In this document: positions 24,201 to 41,847 of the stretch, piece after piece
Position numbering within the stretch: position 1 is the first letter of the stretch
How the letters are laid out: each line of letters starts with the position of its first letter
The notes under the pieces: model-generated
What the model saw: only the letters and a program-made list of their open reading frames with translations
Databases searched by the model: none
Told to the model about the DNA's origin: nothing
Program-made: the position numbers and the translations under genes
From: Merluccius polli
Lineage: Eukaryota; Chordata; Actinopteri; Gadiformes; Merlucciidae
Assembly: GCA_030340625.1 (NCBI GenBank)
Contig: JAOPHQ010002357.1
Coordinates: forward strand, 1-64,000
Length of the DNA stretch: 64,000 bases
Reading direction: 5' to 3'

Positions 24201-27200
24201 TTTTGGCACAACAAATCAAGAATGAGGATGTGCCTTTCTTTTCAGAAGTGGTAAATAAATACCTGTGTAGGCGTAGCTTGCTAGCTCACAGCTTTGACGC
24301 ATTATCCACCAAAGCATCATTTTTTTACTGCTTTCTGTATACCAGAACTCATTGTTTCAATTTCAAAGGCCTCCATAAGGGTCTCTTACTTACTGACTTA
24401 CTTACTTACTCCTCTTCATTCCCGATGAAACATGAGGCTACAGGAAGGACGGTTTTCTTAAGCACTATCTGCCCTCTTTGTCACAACATTTTACTCTGTC
24501 AGCAGAAGAATTCAAAAATAATTGCTACTTGACAGCTTGGTGTCGGGCCAGATGAGTGAATTCAACTGTTGGGATTTAATGTGTCCTCTTTTTATCTAAA
24601 ACCATTAGTTCGTGTGAAGTGTTTTTTGTTCGGGTTTTATTCAAAGAACAAAGCAGGATCAAGTGGGATCAAGATATCGCTCAGCTCTTTATGTGTATGC
24701 AAAAGAAAAAGCAACAGCTTCAAAGGCCCACCTGTTCTTAATGCATGTATCTGTGCAAGAAGCTGACAATACAGGCATCAATCAACACACGTTATTTGCA
24801 TTTTCTTTGAAGTGTCTTGCAGCTGTGTGACTAGTGTGTAAAATGCCTTCCACTGACATGACACTCATTCAGCTGAGAGACAGTCCAGGTAACCCTTGCT
24901 TTAGGATGTGGCGCCACCTGTAGTCCACGTAGGGTATTTTTTTACAAAAAAAAGTTCAGTTCAGCGATTTTTTTGGTAGATATTATTCATCTGTACCATA
25001 TTAAAGCATATCAAAGTTTGTGTTAAATACATCCAGATTCTTGACAGAACTTTATTATTATGTTAAGCACTTTGTAACTTCGAGTTTTAAAGTGCTATAG
25101 AAATAACATTATTATTATTAATAATAATGATATTATTATTATTATTATTATTATCTAAGGAAGTGGTTCTCAAAGTGCCCCTAGGGGTCCTTGTGGGGCT
25201 TCCAGGGGGTCCCCAGCAAAATGGGGGAAATTTAATTTCACTGATATTAACCCAATGTGCGAATTTAGTTTAATTCTCTCCTCTGTTATCTCCTCACCTA
25301 CAGTAGATAGACAGTTATATACCAGTCATTCTGGGTTACATCATATTTATCATATTCAACAAATATATCAGATGGTATCTGGGACAACATCTCATCAAAT
25401 GGGGGTCCTTTTTATGAAAAGGTTTGAGAACCACTGTTCTAAGGTGTGTAACATGCAGCAATCAGACTGCGCTGACTGTGTGATGTTGTGAATATTTTTG
25501 AATGTAGGTACATGGTTCGTAACGGGCAAGCGGTTAGTCTGCAGCCCTGGAGGGGTCACCCAGAGGACCCCAAGGAGAACGGCCTGGAGAACGCCCTCAG
25601 CGACCCGGCGCTCAGCGACCCGGCGCTCAGCAACCTGGCGCTCAGTGACCCCACGCTCAGCGACTCTGTGTTTAGCCCGGACGAGCCCAAGTCAGAACCC
25701 CTGCCTGACCTGCCCGCCGTTCCTCCCTGTGGACCACAGACGCAAGAAGAGCTCCATGCTGCATAGACAGCAGAGTCTGGTAATACTGACAGGTGAGACA
25801 CACACACTCACACACACACACAGACACAGGATAGTGTAGTGGTTAGGGTGCTCAACCAGCCGAATGTTACTGGGTTGCTAAGTCGCTTTGGGGGGGGAAA
25901 AAAAGAAAAAAAAGCATCTGTGAAATGACAACCATTTGTAAATAACAACAAAGAACATAGACATAAACCTCTACAGATCCATGGTCCTTTTTAATCACTG
26001 TTGTTTTTCGTACACATCCATCTGTCTGCGAGTAGAGCCAGAGCGGGACAGCGAGCTACAGATCTCCATGGTGAAGACCCAGGAGATCCTGCAGGGCAAC
26101 GTGGTGCAGGAGAGCGCTGAAGGTCACGGCACAATAGAGTGAGTATTCCCCCCCCCCCTTCCAACCCACCCACTGTTCATCTTCATCAGCCAGACACTCT
26201 GTCGATGCGCGCTAGTCCAGATCAGTCCATTTGTGTTTGCATAACCCCATAACCCTTTGAGACACCTTGAGCAGGAAACACAGAAGAGGGATCCCTCCTT
26301 CCTGGGATGCTTGATTGATAGGATATTCATCAGCAGCACAGCACACAAGGTCATCCACCCACACAGGTCATTGCTGTGTCTTATTTGGGTTTTCTCTGGA
26401 AAGTGGGAGGGTCCATCTCATCCAGTATCCTACAAATAGAAATTTTCCTTCTTTTTTTTCCCGAAAACATTTAGCTCTTTGCGCAATCATGCAAGGTGTT
26501 TTCTAGAGCCGGCCATCTCTGTGTATCTGTGGGTTTTATATTGATTGTTATCCTTCAATATAACTTTTTAATTGACTTTGATTTTAATTGACTTTGTGAA
26601 ATCTAGTTCCTATTTGCACAATCATGTGTAGATAGAACATATGAACTGGTGCCTTGCATGACTTCCAATTACACACAGTCGTCGTTGTATGTGTATGTGT
26701 GGTTGGCCCCAGAGATGAATGTTGACTTACAATTAACTTCCAAGGCGCCCATCCCAACGCCAGCATCTCTCTCTGGCCTGTCACTGCCAACATTGAGCTG
26801 CCAGACGTGAAGAAAAGCCAGCGGGATAACAGCCTAAGCATGTTAGATTTACACATTAGAGCACGAGAATGCGCTCTCAAAAGCAGGTATGGGCACCATG
26901 AGAATTGTTGTTTCCTTGTTTTTTTTTGGGGAGGAGTCCTTTTCAGCGAGTTGCTTTTAGATGTGGTTGTTGCACTAGCCCGGGGTGGGGCACCTAAGGG
27001 TGTGGCGGTGCCTGTCATTGTTGTTTAAGACATGGGGTGGAGTGGTTTGGCTGCATCATCAGCAATTATGAGTTCAAACACACATCATGCGTGTAGCAGA
27101 CACAAACACATATGCTGGCACACACACACACACACACACACAGGCAGGCACACAGACAATAATAAATTTAAAAAAACATGACAGCTGGGCAGGGCGGTTT

Positions 27201-28964
27201 TTTTTAACTTCCTTGTTCTGGGCCATTAGCTCTACTAGACTGCGGTTGAATGTGTTGTTAGGTAAATAAAGACACGTCTCATAATTAAGTATATTTGAGT
27301 AATTTCCCAGTGATCAGGAATAGATAGATCAGTAATGTATTGAATGAGCCAGTTATCTCCTCTGCTCTACCCTCCTTTACTCTGCTTTACCCTCCTCTAC
27401 TCTACTTTACCCTCATCTACCCTCCTCTACTCTGCTCTACCCTCATCTACTCTGCTTTACTCTACTTTACCCTCCTCTACTCTCTACTCTGCTTTACCCT
27501 CTCCTACTCTATTTCACACTACTCTACTCTGCTTTACTCTGCTTTACCCTCATCTACCCTCCCCTACTCTACTTTACCCTCCTCTACTCTGCTCTACTCT
27601 ACTTTACCCTCCTCTACTCTGCTTTACTCCACTTTACCCTTCTCTACTCTACTTTACCTTCCTTTACTCTCCTTTACTCTACTTTACCCTCCTCTACTTT
27701 ACTTTACCCTCATATACTCTACTTTACCGTCCTCTCCTTTACTCTACTTTACCCTCCTCTACTCTGTTTGACTCTACTTTACCTTCCTCTGCTCTGCTTT
27801 ACCCTCCTCTACTCTACTTTACTTTACCCTCCTCTACTCTACTTTACCATCATCTACCCTGCTCTACCCTCCTCTACTCTGCTTGACTCTACTTTACCTT
27901 CCTCTGCTCTGCTTTTCCCTCCTCTACTCTGCTTTACCCTCATCTACTCTGCATAACTCTACTTTACCCTCCTCTACTCTGCTTTACTCTGCTTTACCCT
28001 CTCCTGCTCTACTTTACCCTCCTCTTCTTTGCTTTACCCTCCTCTACCCTGTTTTACTCTGCTTTATCAACCTACTCTACTCTGCTTTACTCTACTTTAT
28101 CCTCATCTACCCTCATCTACTCTGCTTGACACTCCTCTATTCTCTCTTTTTGTTGACTTTGCTGTCCTACAAAAGGCCCTACAACCCTAATGTCTGTATA
28201 TAGCACACTGCACCGCAGTAGTACAGACATAGAACTACACACTACATCCAAGATATGATCTAGACATACCCATAGTACAGTATTAATACTGTAGTACATA
28301 ACATACATTTACGACAGTATTACTTCTCCAGACCAGTCCATAGTTGATGATAATATGTAGCACAATATCACTACTTATATAGTATTACGAGTCCAGACCA
28401 TAGAACTAGGTCACTGTGATCTGTATTTGTAATATAAACATGTACTACAGTAGTAGTAACTTGTGATGACATTTTCTAGACTAGAAAATAATCAGCAGCC
28501 CTGTGCTACAGTATCCAGTATGACTACTTACCACAGAACATGCTATAGCTATGTCCCCATACAGGATCTGTAATGAAGCACCGAAGGTGCCAGACGATCT
28601 GGCACCTTGCCTCTCCCCCCTCCCTCCTCCCCCAGTGTTACAGGAGCTGCCTAGCCGGTGTGTCACACCAGTTTAACCCATCATGCATCATCATGAAGTC
28701 TCCCTTTGTTGTCTTTATCCTCTCTCCCCTCTTCCACATTTTCTTCCCTCCAGGACGGAGAAGATCGACCAGGTGATCAAACAGTGGGAGGGCTCCTTCT
28801 TCAAGGGGAACCCAAAGCTGCGTAAGAAGTCTGTGTCGCTGCGCTTCGACCTGCACATGGCGGCGGCCGACGAAGGCTGCGCCCAGACCAAGCAGGACAG
28901 CCTACCGGATGTAGAGGTCCGCCTGGTGATGAAGCGGTCTCGCAGCATACCCACCATCACCTAG
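6610..28964 (+). CDS. krt222: Keratin-like intermediate filament protein KRT222 (whole gene)
   Basis: Coding exons: 6610-6807, 12051-12133, 14044-14197, 15301-15612, 20787-20912, 23881-24101, 25508-25792, 26036-26138, 28754-28964. They encode an intermediate filament rod: helix initiation (exon 1), coil 1B (2-3), linker and start of coil 2 (4), coil 2 (5) and helix termination with IATYRRLL (6), then a tail. Exons of 83, 126 and 221 bp match the canonical type I keratin exon lengths as I remember them. The C-terminal exons (WEGSFFKGNPKLRKKSVSLR, SIPTI) match human KRT222 closely. Human KRT222, from memory about 295 residues, begins near this gene's MELTQLL in exon 4, so the fish form has extra coil 1. 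The head is almost absent. Exon 7 carries a +1 frame conflict. The gene lies next to tns4 and in the smarce1 neighbourhood, as expected for KRT222. Expression was not assessed. Confidence 0.88.
7980..9716 (+). mobile_element. L2-type LINE fragment (reverse transcriptase and 3' end)
   Basis: Translations in shifting frames give reverse transcriptase blocks: NDYRPVVLTSHVMKTFERLV (near 8140-8210), GTAQGTVLSPFLFTIYSSDF (8500), a FSDDSSIVG catalytic block (8590) and LNIGKTKELVVDF (8700). The 3' end is the usual one for this group, ggggatcaataaagtgttat followed by TATCC repeats (9684-9716). Frameshifts, a poly-G run (8967-8987) and (CA)n (9154-9203) show it is dead. It sits in krt222 intron 1 in sense orientation. 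Confidence 0.85.
9976..11262. mobile_element. MITE with 48-bp terminal inverted repeats and internal tandem array
   Basis: Left end 9976-10023 (atggtctgggtgaatactcg) and right end 11215-11262 are inverted copies with a few mismatches. Inside is a 52-bp tandem array (10576-11090). No transposase is encoded. A related copy lies at 1462. The superfamily is unknown. Confidence 0.7.
10576..11090. repeat. 52-bp tandem repeat, about 10 copies
   Basis: The unit contains accttattactccagtaaat, agagacgatcttagtaacga and catggcaacgtt. Copies are almost identical, with a C/T variant (gatctt or gacctt) and one copy lacking five bases near 10777. Confidence 0.9.
12051..12133 (+). CDS. krt222: krt222 coding exon 2 (83 bp): coil 1B start
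   Basis: Starts after atctcatcag and ends AG|gtcagt. It encodes VGKLLVENAQLALESDSM and the next residues, aligning with LQIDNARLAADDFR of type I keratins. The length is exactly the canonical 83 bp, entering in phase 0 and leaving in phase 2. Confidence 0.88.
12140..12705. repeat. CCA-rich minisatellite in krt222 intron 2
   Basis: Irregular units of (CCA)n/(CCCCCACT) joined by the marker ccctgctagtagcaccacca. It starts only a few bases after the exon 2 donor. Confidence 0.9.
13021..13094. repeat. (AAT)n/(ATT)n inverted microsatellite
   Basis: About nine AAT units run directly into about sixteen TTA units, so the two halves can pair as a hairpin. It lies in krt222 intron 2. Confidence 0.85.
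14044..14197 (+). CDS. krt222: krt222 coding exon 3: coil 1B
   Basis: Follows aataatatag and ends GAG|gtcact, a weak donor. It encodes RLEQQVFLLRQTRRRAEDTN and QLEADLWQSMTELQEMKQE, an amphipathic coil. At 154 bp it is three bases under the canonical 157 and returns to phase 0. A gacgac/gatgac repeat follows the donor. Confidence 0.8.
14393..14441. repeat. (GA)n microsatellite
   Basis: About 24 GA units in krt222 intron 3. (CA)n follows at 14706-14740. Confidence 0.9.
14983..15300. repeat. CT-rich tract before krt222 exon 4, partly duplicated from or to 4010-4290
   Basis: 14983-15172 repeats the same unique words found at 4010-4290 (gactcactttctcaacctat, ccttcactctctcctgccct, gccaccctttagcccctctc). 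The tract then serves as an extended pyrimidine run up to the exon 4 acceptor gtctgcag (15300). Confidence 0.8.
15301..15612 (+). CDS. krt222: krt222 coding exon 4: end of coil 1B, linker, start of coil 2, with an expanded linker
   Basis: 312 bp, phase 0 at both ends (gtctgcag| and GAG|gtgggt). It includes MELTQLLDQFRAQ, the conserved coil 2 start and the point where human KRT222 begins. After it comes a Gly/Pro/Ser/Ala-rich insert ending in poly-Ala (about residues 50-100 of the exon). The canonical type I exon 4 is 162 bp, so about 50 residues are extra. The GC-rich base composition is unlike the other exons. Confidence 0.8.
15877..15903. repeat. (GT)n microsatellite
   Basis: Simple GT run in krt222 intron 4. 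Further GT runs lie at 16141-16200 and 16851-16882. Confidence 0.9.
17488..17700. repeat. AT-rich insert with (CA)n inside the transposase remnant
   Basis: Starts tcaattcaattaaattcaaa, has the 'caaactttattaaggacaca' text typical of retroelement 3' ends read in reverse, then TA/CA runs ending in (CA)n at 17643-17683. It interrupts the transposase. Confidence 0.6.
18068..18171. mobile_element. Short retroelement 3' module with (ATT)n tail
   Basis: Text tgtaaagcgctttgggtgtc then gcgctatataaatgcaatga and (ATT)n. The same module, diverged, occurs at 25050, 33672 (reverse) and 56871. It is a common fish SINE/LINE tail and lies inside the Harbinger remnant. Confidence 0.6.
19103..20362. other. Unclassified 1.26-kb insertion inside the hAT MITE
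   Basis: Flanked by near-identical 8-mers acactata (19095) and acactgta (20363), which would join to the normal MITE text if the insert were removed. No terminal inverted repeat and no coding sequence is evident. Confidence 0.5.
20787..20912 (+). CDS. krt222: krt222 coding exon 5 (126 bp): coil 2
   Basis: Exactly the canonical 126 bp, phase 0 at both ends (caccccag|, TTG|gtaggt). It encodes REARAELSQARKQWHSLQVE and METLHAL, matching the human AELKEARRQWHHLQVE block. The acceptor lies 38 bases from the right end of the hAT MITE. Confidence 0.92.
21199..21281. repeat. (CA)n microsatellite, about 41 units
   Basis: Uninterrupted CA run in krt222 intron 5. Confidence 0.95.
21590..23733. repeat. 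42-bp minisatellite with higher-order structure, about 51 copies
   Basis: The unit reads catccattacctcaccctgt, accccaactgttacagttaa, ga. Variants recur in order: a gtaacccaact/acaacatctatt monomer followed by one with a 5-base insertion (gttaacttaag) at 21904, 22581 and 23174. Spacings of 677 and 593 bases equal 16x42+5 and 14x42+5. The 42-base period is a multiple of three, so long reading frames appear on both strands, but they are not genes. Confidence 0.95.
23776..23872 (+). repeat. (GGT)n tract ending at the krt222 exon 6 acceptor
   Basis: About 32 GGT/GGC triplets, then gtttgtgcag (acceptor, 23880). It replaces the usual pyrimidine tract on the sense strand and could form G-quadruplex in the pre-mRNA. 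Confidence 0.9.
23881..24101 (+). CDS. krt222: krt222 coding exon 6 (221 bp): coil 2 and helix termination
   Basis: Exactly the canonical 221 bp, phase 0 in and phase 2 out (GGCAG|gtgagg). It encodes YSSQLQDLAQVIGRLESELE and ends with NTKMRLEREIATYRRLLD, the helix termination motif shared with human KRT222. Confidence 0.94.
25050..25150. mobile_element. Retroelement 3' module with (ATT)n
   Basis: gttaagcactttgtaacttc ... aaagtgctatagaaataaca then ATT runs. Diverged copy of the module at 18068. Confidence 0.5.
25161..25437. mobile_element. hAT MITE with AGTGGTTCTCAA ends
   Basis: 12-bp inverted ends AGTGGTTCTCAA (25162) and TTGAGAACCACT (25435), flanked by TCTAAGG on both sides (25154-25160, 25438-25444). 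Noncoding. It lies 70 bases upstream of krt222 exon 7. Confidence 0.75.
25508..25792 (+). CDS. krt222: krt222 coding exon 7: tail, with internal frame conflict
   Basis: Read from exon 6, AGG-TAC continues the conserved Arg-Tyr and gives an acidic tail with repeated ALSDP units (25590-25667), ending at TAG 25764-25766. Read backwards from exon 8, the last codons must be KKSSMLHRQQSLVILT and then G|, which is the +1 frame. One base too many, a sequencing error, or a different acceptor would reconcile them: starting at 25545 after gtctgcag makes the +1 frame open throughout. Confidence 0.65.
25828..25882 (+). mobile_element. SINE fragment (tRNA-like A-box end)
   Basis: tagtgtagtggttagggtgc with downstream ttactgggttgctaa resembles the 5' tRNA-derived end of fish SINEs. 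It is truncated after about 55 bases. Confidence 0.5.
26036..26138 (+). CDS. krt222: krt222 coding exon 8: tail
   Basis: Follows gcgagtag and ends GA|gtgagt. It encodes TEPERDSELQISMVKTQEIL and VVQESAEGHGTIE, aligned with human VKESTEAHGTIQ. Phase 1 in, phase 2 out. Confidence 0.85.
27340..28150. repeat. Pyrimidine-rich 5/10-bp satellite in krt222 intron 8
   Basis: About 800 bases of variable (CTCTA/CTTTA/CCCTC) pentamers such as ccctcctctactctgcttta. It is open in several frames because stops are rare in this composition. Not a gene. Confidence 0.9.
28754..28964 (+). CDS. krt222: krt222 coding exon 9: conserved C terminus
   Basis: Follows ccctccag. It encodes TEKIDQVIKQWEGSFFKGNP, KKSVSLRFDLHMAAADEG and VRLVMKRSRSIPTIT, then TAG. 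This is the most conserved part against human KRT222 and sets the gene's identity. Confidence 0.93.
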
Positions 28965-29445
28965 CCACCCGAGTGGGGGCACAAAGATAACAGAGAGAGA
29001 GAAAGAGAGAGAGACAGAGAGAGAGAGTGTGTGTTAAAAGTGATGAAAGAATGGAATGGTGAGTTTTTATTCTGTTGCCCCCTCCTGGAAGTGTGATCCC
29101 TACTGAGTCTTTGTAAATCTCCACTTTCCCACAGAGTAGCATAGACATACCACATCTGGCTTTTTCTGCTGCTGCTACTGCTGTCTTTAGGCCGTTTCTT
29201 AAGCAAAAATAAGAAAAAAAAGCTAAAGAATTTCTTAAGAAAAAAAAGACAAGAAAAGAAACACATGACATCCCTGTGCCTCCTTGAATAATACAAAACA
29301 GTTGACCGTATTTATATTCCATCTTTCTATATCAAAACAATACTGATGTTACTGTGTTAAATTTAAAGTACTCAAATAGAATATTAATGCTGCAATCAGT
29401 ACAATGGGGACACAACCTTGTGCCCGCTGAAAATTGAGATTATCG

Positions 29446-29447
<2 letters not shown>

Positions 29448-29501
<54 letters not shown>

Positions 29502-29502
29502 G
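29448..29502. repeat. (TTA)n in krt222 3' UTR
   Basis: About 18 ATT units, followed by AT-rich text. Confidence 0.9.
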
Positions 29503-29624
29503 TTATTATTTATATATATATTTTTTTTAATTCTAGTTATCCACAGCTTTTAGCTATAATTGAACAGTGGAAAAATACTGAGAGCATTTCACAACAGTTT
29601 GATGATCTGCTGTGACCCACCCTA

Positions 29625-29760
<136 letters not shown>

Positions 29761-30306
29761 CTTCCCCACAAGGAGATTCGTCATTCTAATTTGTTCTCTA
29801 TATTCAAGGAAACTATTTTCTGGCAACTGAAATTAGTAATGCTCATAACGCAATGCCAAGAATGTATCACTGTGACCTTGTTTGCAGTGAGGGTTTTACC
29901 TTGTGTTTCAGTTACGATAGCTTACTTCAACCAGAAGGGGGCAGCATTTGTAAATAGGTAACGCTTCAGTATCTTTAATGCTTGATTTTGAGGTTGTGCT
30001 ACACATGCGCCAATCTTCAACACGCTACACTACACATTAAAACAGATGTTATGCCACATTTTTGCTGGCACCAAAGATACTACAGTTGAAATATTGTTAC
30101 TGCGAAGAGAGAGTGGCGGATCAGTTGGGTGTTTCCTGATATAAAAAAATAACTAATATAAATATTATCTATGCAGTTTTCTTCTGAGCTTGGTTTTTGC
30201 TATGCTACATGGAGCACTTAAAGTACATTCTCTCTTGTTTTGGGAGCTATTTAACTTCAGAATAACTCCAGTAACTGTATGGTTTATCTGATGATTTATC
30301 ATTTCA

Positions 30307-30312
30307 AATAAA
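30307..30312 (+). terminator. Candidate krt222 polyadenylation signal
   Basis: AATAAA in tcaaataaaagtcat, followed by the GT-rich gtctgttgttgtttgttgta. It would end a 3' UTR of about 1.35 kb. Confidence 0.5.
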
Positions 30313-30446
30313 AGTCATATACATTGTTTAGTCTGTTGTTGTTTGTTGTATAGCTTTATAATTATAATCTAAGGGGTCACTAGGGAAGGGATGTAACACA
30401 CACACACACACACACACAGAAAAAGCCTATAAATGTTGTCAATCAT

Positions 30447-30452
30447 TTTATT
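30447..30452 (-). terminator. Candidate tns4 polyadenylation signal
   Basis: TTTATT on the plus strand (AATAAA on minus), about 650 bases after the tns4 stop and 135 bases from the krt222 signal. Confidence 0.5.
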
Positions 30453-31102
30453 GGTTATAATCAGAAGAAAACCTGACAAATTACAAAGAATATTTAAAAT
30501 TAAAATCTTTACAAAAAGTGCAGAGCTCAGCCTCGCATGTCACGTGAATTAGCCATAAAACAGATTACAGTGAATTCCAAAGAGTTAGTTGAAGACCTGT
30601 TCTCAGCCTATAACAGGGGATACACATTTGTATCATTTCGCTTGGTTCTTAAAAGACATGTCCAGACAGTCCTTTTTTATTTACCATTTACATCATCAGT
30701 GCTGACATCATATAATGTCTTCTACAAAAGTGTGACAAAAGCAAAGGACCACTGCTTGCTATGCTATTGTCTCATAACAGCAGCGTGTTCTCGTCTATCC
30801 TATTATTGTACCACTAGAGAGGGCTACTAGTTGTGAGGCTGCCTGTATTGACCAGGGTTAAAAGCCAGGGTAAAAAGCTATGGGGCGGCTCTTTAGCTCA
30901 ACTCACTAGTGCTAATATGCTTACCATGTCAGCAATAATACACATATAGGGACCCAGGCACTGGTGGTCCTTTATGCTACATGTCCCTTCCCTCTCTCCT
31001 TCAACCCACTGTCCGGTCCATGAAGGCACAAAAGACCCATAGAAATATCTAAATTAAATGGTGCTCTAAGGTGTCTCCTCGTTCAAACTGGGCGGTTTGA
31101 GT

Positions 31103-38997
<7,895 letters not shown>

Positions 38998-40034
38998 GCC
39001 GTCGGGGAAATAATAAACCCGCTTGTTGTCTGCAGGACAGGAGGACAAAAAAGAGACGTGAAGGAGAGGCGGTTGGATGAGATCCTTCGGTTTACTTTGG
39101 TTACATGTTCAAAGCGCCGCCCGCTTTTTCCCAGACTCTCAAATCGTCTTTTGTAGTGGAGTATAACCTGAGGGGTGTAAAACAACTCGGGTTGAATTAT
39201 TTCTGTTGCACGCACGCTTTAAACATGGCAAACCCACTATTGGGTAAAAGATTTACACACAGAGCTTATGAAACAAGATATAGGCCTACTGTATAGTCTA
39301 CCACACTGTGACATTAAGTAGAACATGACAAATGAAATGGTTATGGATTATCCTATAATCTGCTATTGCAATATTGCCTGGTTACAGCCTTTGGGCCTTG
39401 GATAAATACTAAGGTAAGTGTGATTGTGATGCATTGGGTTTCCCTTCTGGGTTAGGGCAGAGGAAATGTTCTGGGTGTGTGTAATCCCTCCGCAACACGC
39501 GTCCTCCACACTTCTCGTCTTCAAGATAAGGAGTGGCTCTGACTGAATCACCACACGTCTGGCTTTCACCATGACTACAGACGTGTTGTTGTACACACAC
39601 TTTCACTGGTGGTGGAGATAGGGTGGAGAGGTGCTCCACCAGTATACAGCTCATTTTATACATTTGTGATACAGATTAGAAAATATGACCCCCTTTGACA
39701 TGTGTTGACACTGTTGCTTTTGCCATAGGACCTATAGTAGGTACACCTATAGTACAGTACAGTAGGCTACAGTATAGTATAGTACAGTACGCCTATAGTG
39801 TAGTATAGTACAGTACACCTATAGTGTAGTATAGTACAATACGCCTATAGTGTAGTAGTACAGTACGCTATAGTGTATTATAATGGAAAGATAAAACAAC
39901 ACGTAGGATGCATAATATATACTTAAAACATAAAACATAATATACCATAATGATATGATTTCGGACAGCACTATGATTCCTAATCCGTCCATATTACGGT
40001 CATCTTGTGAAGACAAAAAAAGAGGCCACTTTAC

Positions 40035-40095
40035 CTTGATCTCTTGGTGCTCCTGCTCCTGCTCGCTGAGAGTGGCAGAGTGTTGTAGCTGCCCT
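40035..40095 (-). other. tns4: Predicted 5' noncoding exon of tns4
   Basis: Strong donor ATCAAG|gtaaag (rc at 40034) after a GC-rich leader. CCAAT-like motifs (gagccaatcag) lie near 40142-40152 upstream. The 5' end is a guess. Confidence 0.4.
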
Positions 40096-41212
40096 CACTA
40101 CAACCACTGCCTTTATCAATGACTCCTCACCGTTTCTCCTGTGAGCCAATCAGCCGCTGAGTATTGGATGCTCCCTGTTGATGATATCAGCAAGCCTAGA
40201 GACACCGCATGAATCGAGGGATGGTGGTTTTTTTGCCCCCGGAGGGTGAATCATTGAGTGTTTCAACATGCTGAGAAGTAAGTCAGCGTTGATGCAACGT
40301 GATGGAAAATAGTCAGTGTTTTTTTTTTTGCATTTATCAAATACACTTAATTCGTGTAGGTGTTTGGGAATGGGTGGGGTTACAGGAATGATGTGTGGGT
40401 GCGGGTCGGTAAATGGGTGGGTTTATGGGAATGATGTGTGGGTGGGTTTATGGGAATGATGTGTGGGTATGTATGTTGTATGTGATTGTCTGTTGTACTG
40501 TACTGTACTGTATGTTTTGTGTGGACCCCCTCGAAAACGAAATGGTTCATCTCAAGGTGCTGTCCGTTAATAAACTTTATAATAACACAGGGTCATTCTG
40601 AACAGTGAAATGATTAGGGCATGGCAGCAACAACTACGTAGTAGGCAAAGAAAAAATAATTACATTTTACTAGCAGCAGTTCCACAGACTGTAAGGATGG
40701 GGAATATGGACTATGCAAATAACAGTATTTAATATTATAGTGTAGAAATAAAGCATAAAGTTTAAATATAAAGTGTAGGAGTGCCAATGAATATGAATAT
40801 GAATGATGTGGTTAGATTAAGGTGGCTGGTTGAGAAGCCTGATGGCCGGGGGGGAAAACTGTTTGTGAGTCTGGTACAGCGGAGGCCACAGAGGACGAAG
40901 AAGAAACAAGCTAAAAATAAAAGTTTTATTTTACTTTGAAAAACGTTTTCTACTCCTTCCAAGAAATGTCCCCTCATTTCATAAACAGTATAAGATTTCC
41001 CACCTAGAATAACTCTAGGTGACACCGCTGAAAAACCTGGAGGCAAGTACAAAAACAGTGTCAAAAACTGTCAAAAACAGAATGTGGTCCTCAGTAAGTA
41101 ATGTATGTATTCATGTTAATGTAAATCATTTCTACCAATAAATAGATCATGGAATCATAAACGTTCAAATATGATGAAATACGAACCCGACATACATTCA
41201 TTCACTACATTC

Positions 41213-41252
<40 letters not shown>

Positions 41253-41290
41253 AAATTAATGAGAACATAAATGAACAACACTTCTCAGCA
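40096..41290. other. tns4-ccr7 intergenic region
   Basis: No coding sequence is supported. It contains a GGGTGGG-type tandem at 40371-40470, a retroelement scrap near 40795-40870 (gaagcctgatggccggggg), a (CA)n at 41217-41250 and an ATTAAA on minus near 41305-41310 that could end ccr7. Confidence 0.5.
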
Positions 41291-41847
41291 AAAGATGAGT
41301 CTTTTTAATCACAAAACAAAACAAAAAAAAGAACAAAATTACAATCAAAAGGTTGGTTATTAGCAAAGCTTTTCATTTTCCATACAGACACCCATATTCA
41401 CACGCATTAACCCACATATCACGTCATGTAATGAGGAAATTGTTCACAGTTCAGGGGTTCCTTAAACATCACTTTCCAAACAGTTCCCAATCAAATCAAG
41501 AAATATATATTGGATATTGGAATGTATATGGAAAAGTATAATGATGGAGGAGGTGTGAATATAGATAAATTCAAACATTTTATCATAACTTTTACAAATT
41601 ACTGGAATAGATAACAATTTAGACAGCAAATACTGACCAGCATTTCTCTCCACTCCCTGCACCCATGCACCTGTGATTGACAGGCAACGTAGATTCTCCC
41701 GAACCAATCATCCTAAAATCTTGATCGGCTCATATATGAGGCAGGCGCAGTCAACTCAAAACAAATATTCTCACACAGCATTTTACTCACAGCCGACCGA
41801 TGGCTGTGGCATTTCTACCAAATTACACTCAAAGTACAGCTTCAATC

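Noticed and set aside
27340..28203. Leu/Tyr/Ser/Pro-rich open frames up to 180 codons
   Set aside because: They come from a pyrimidine satellite that lacks stop codons by composition. They have no start context, splice logic or family.
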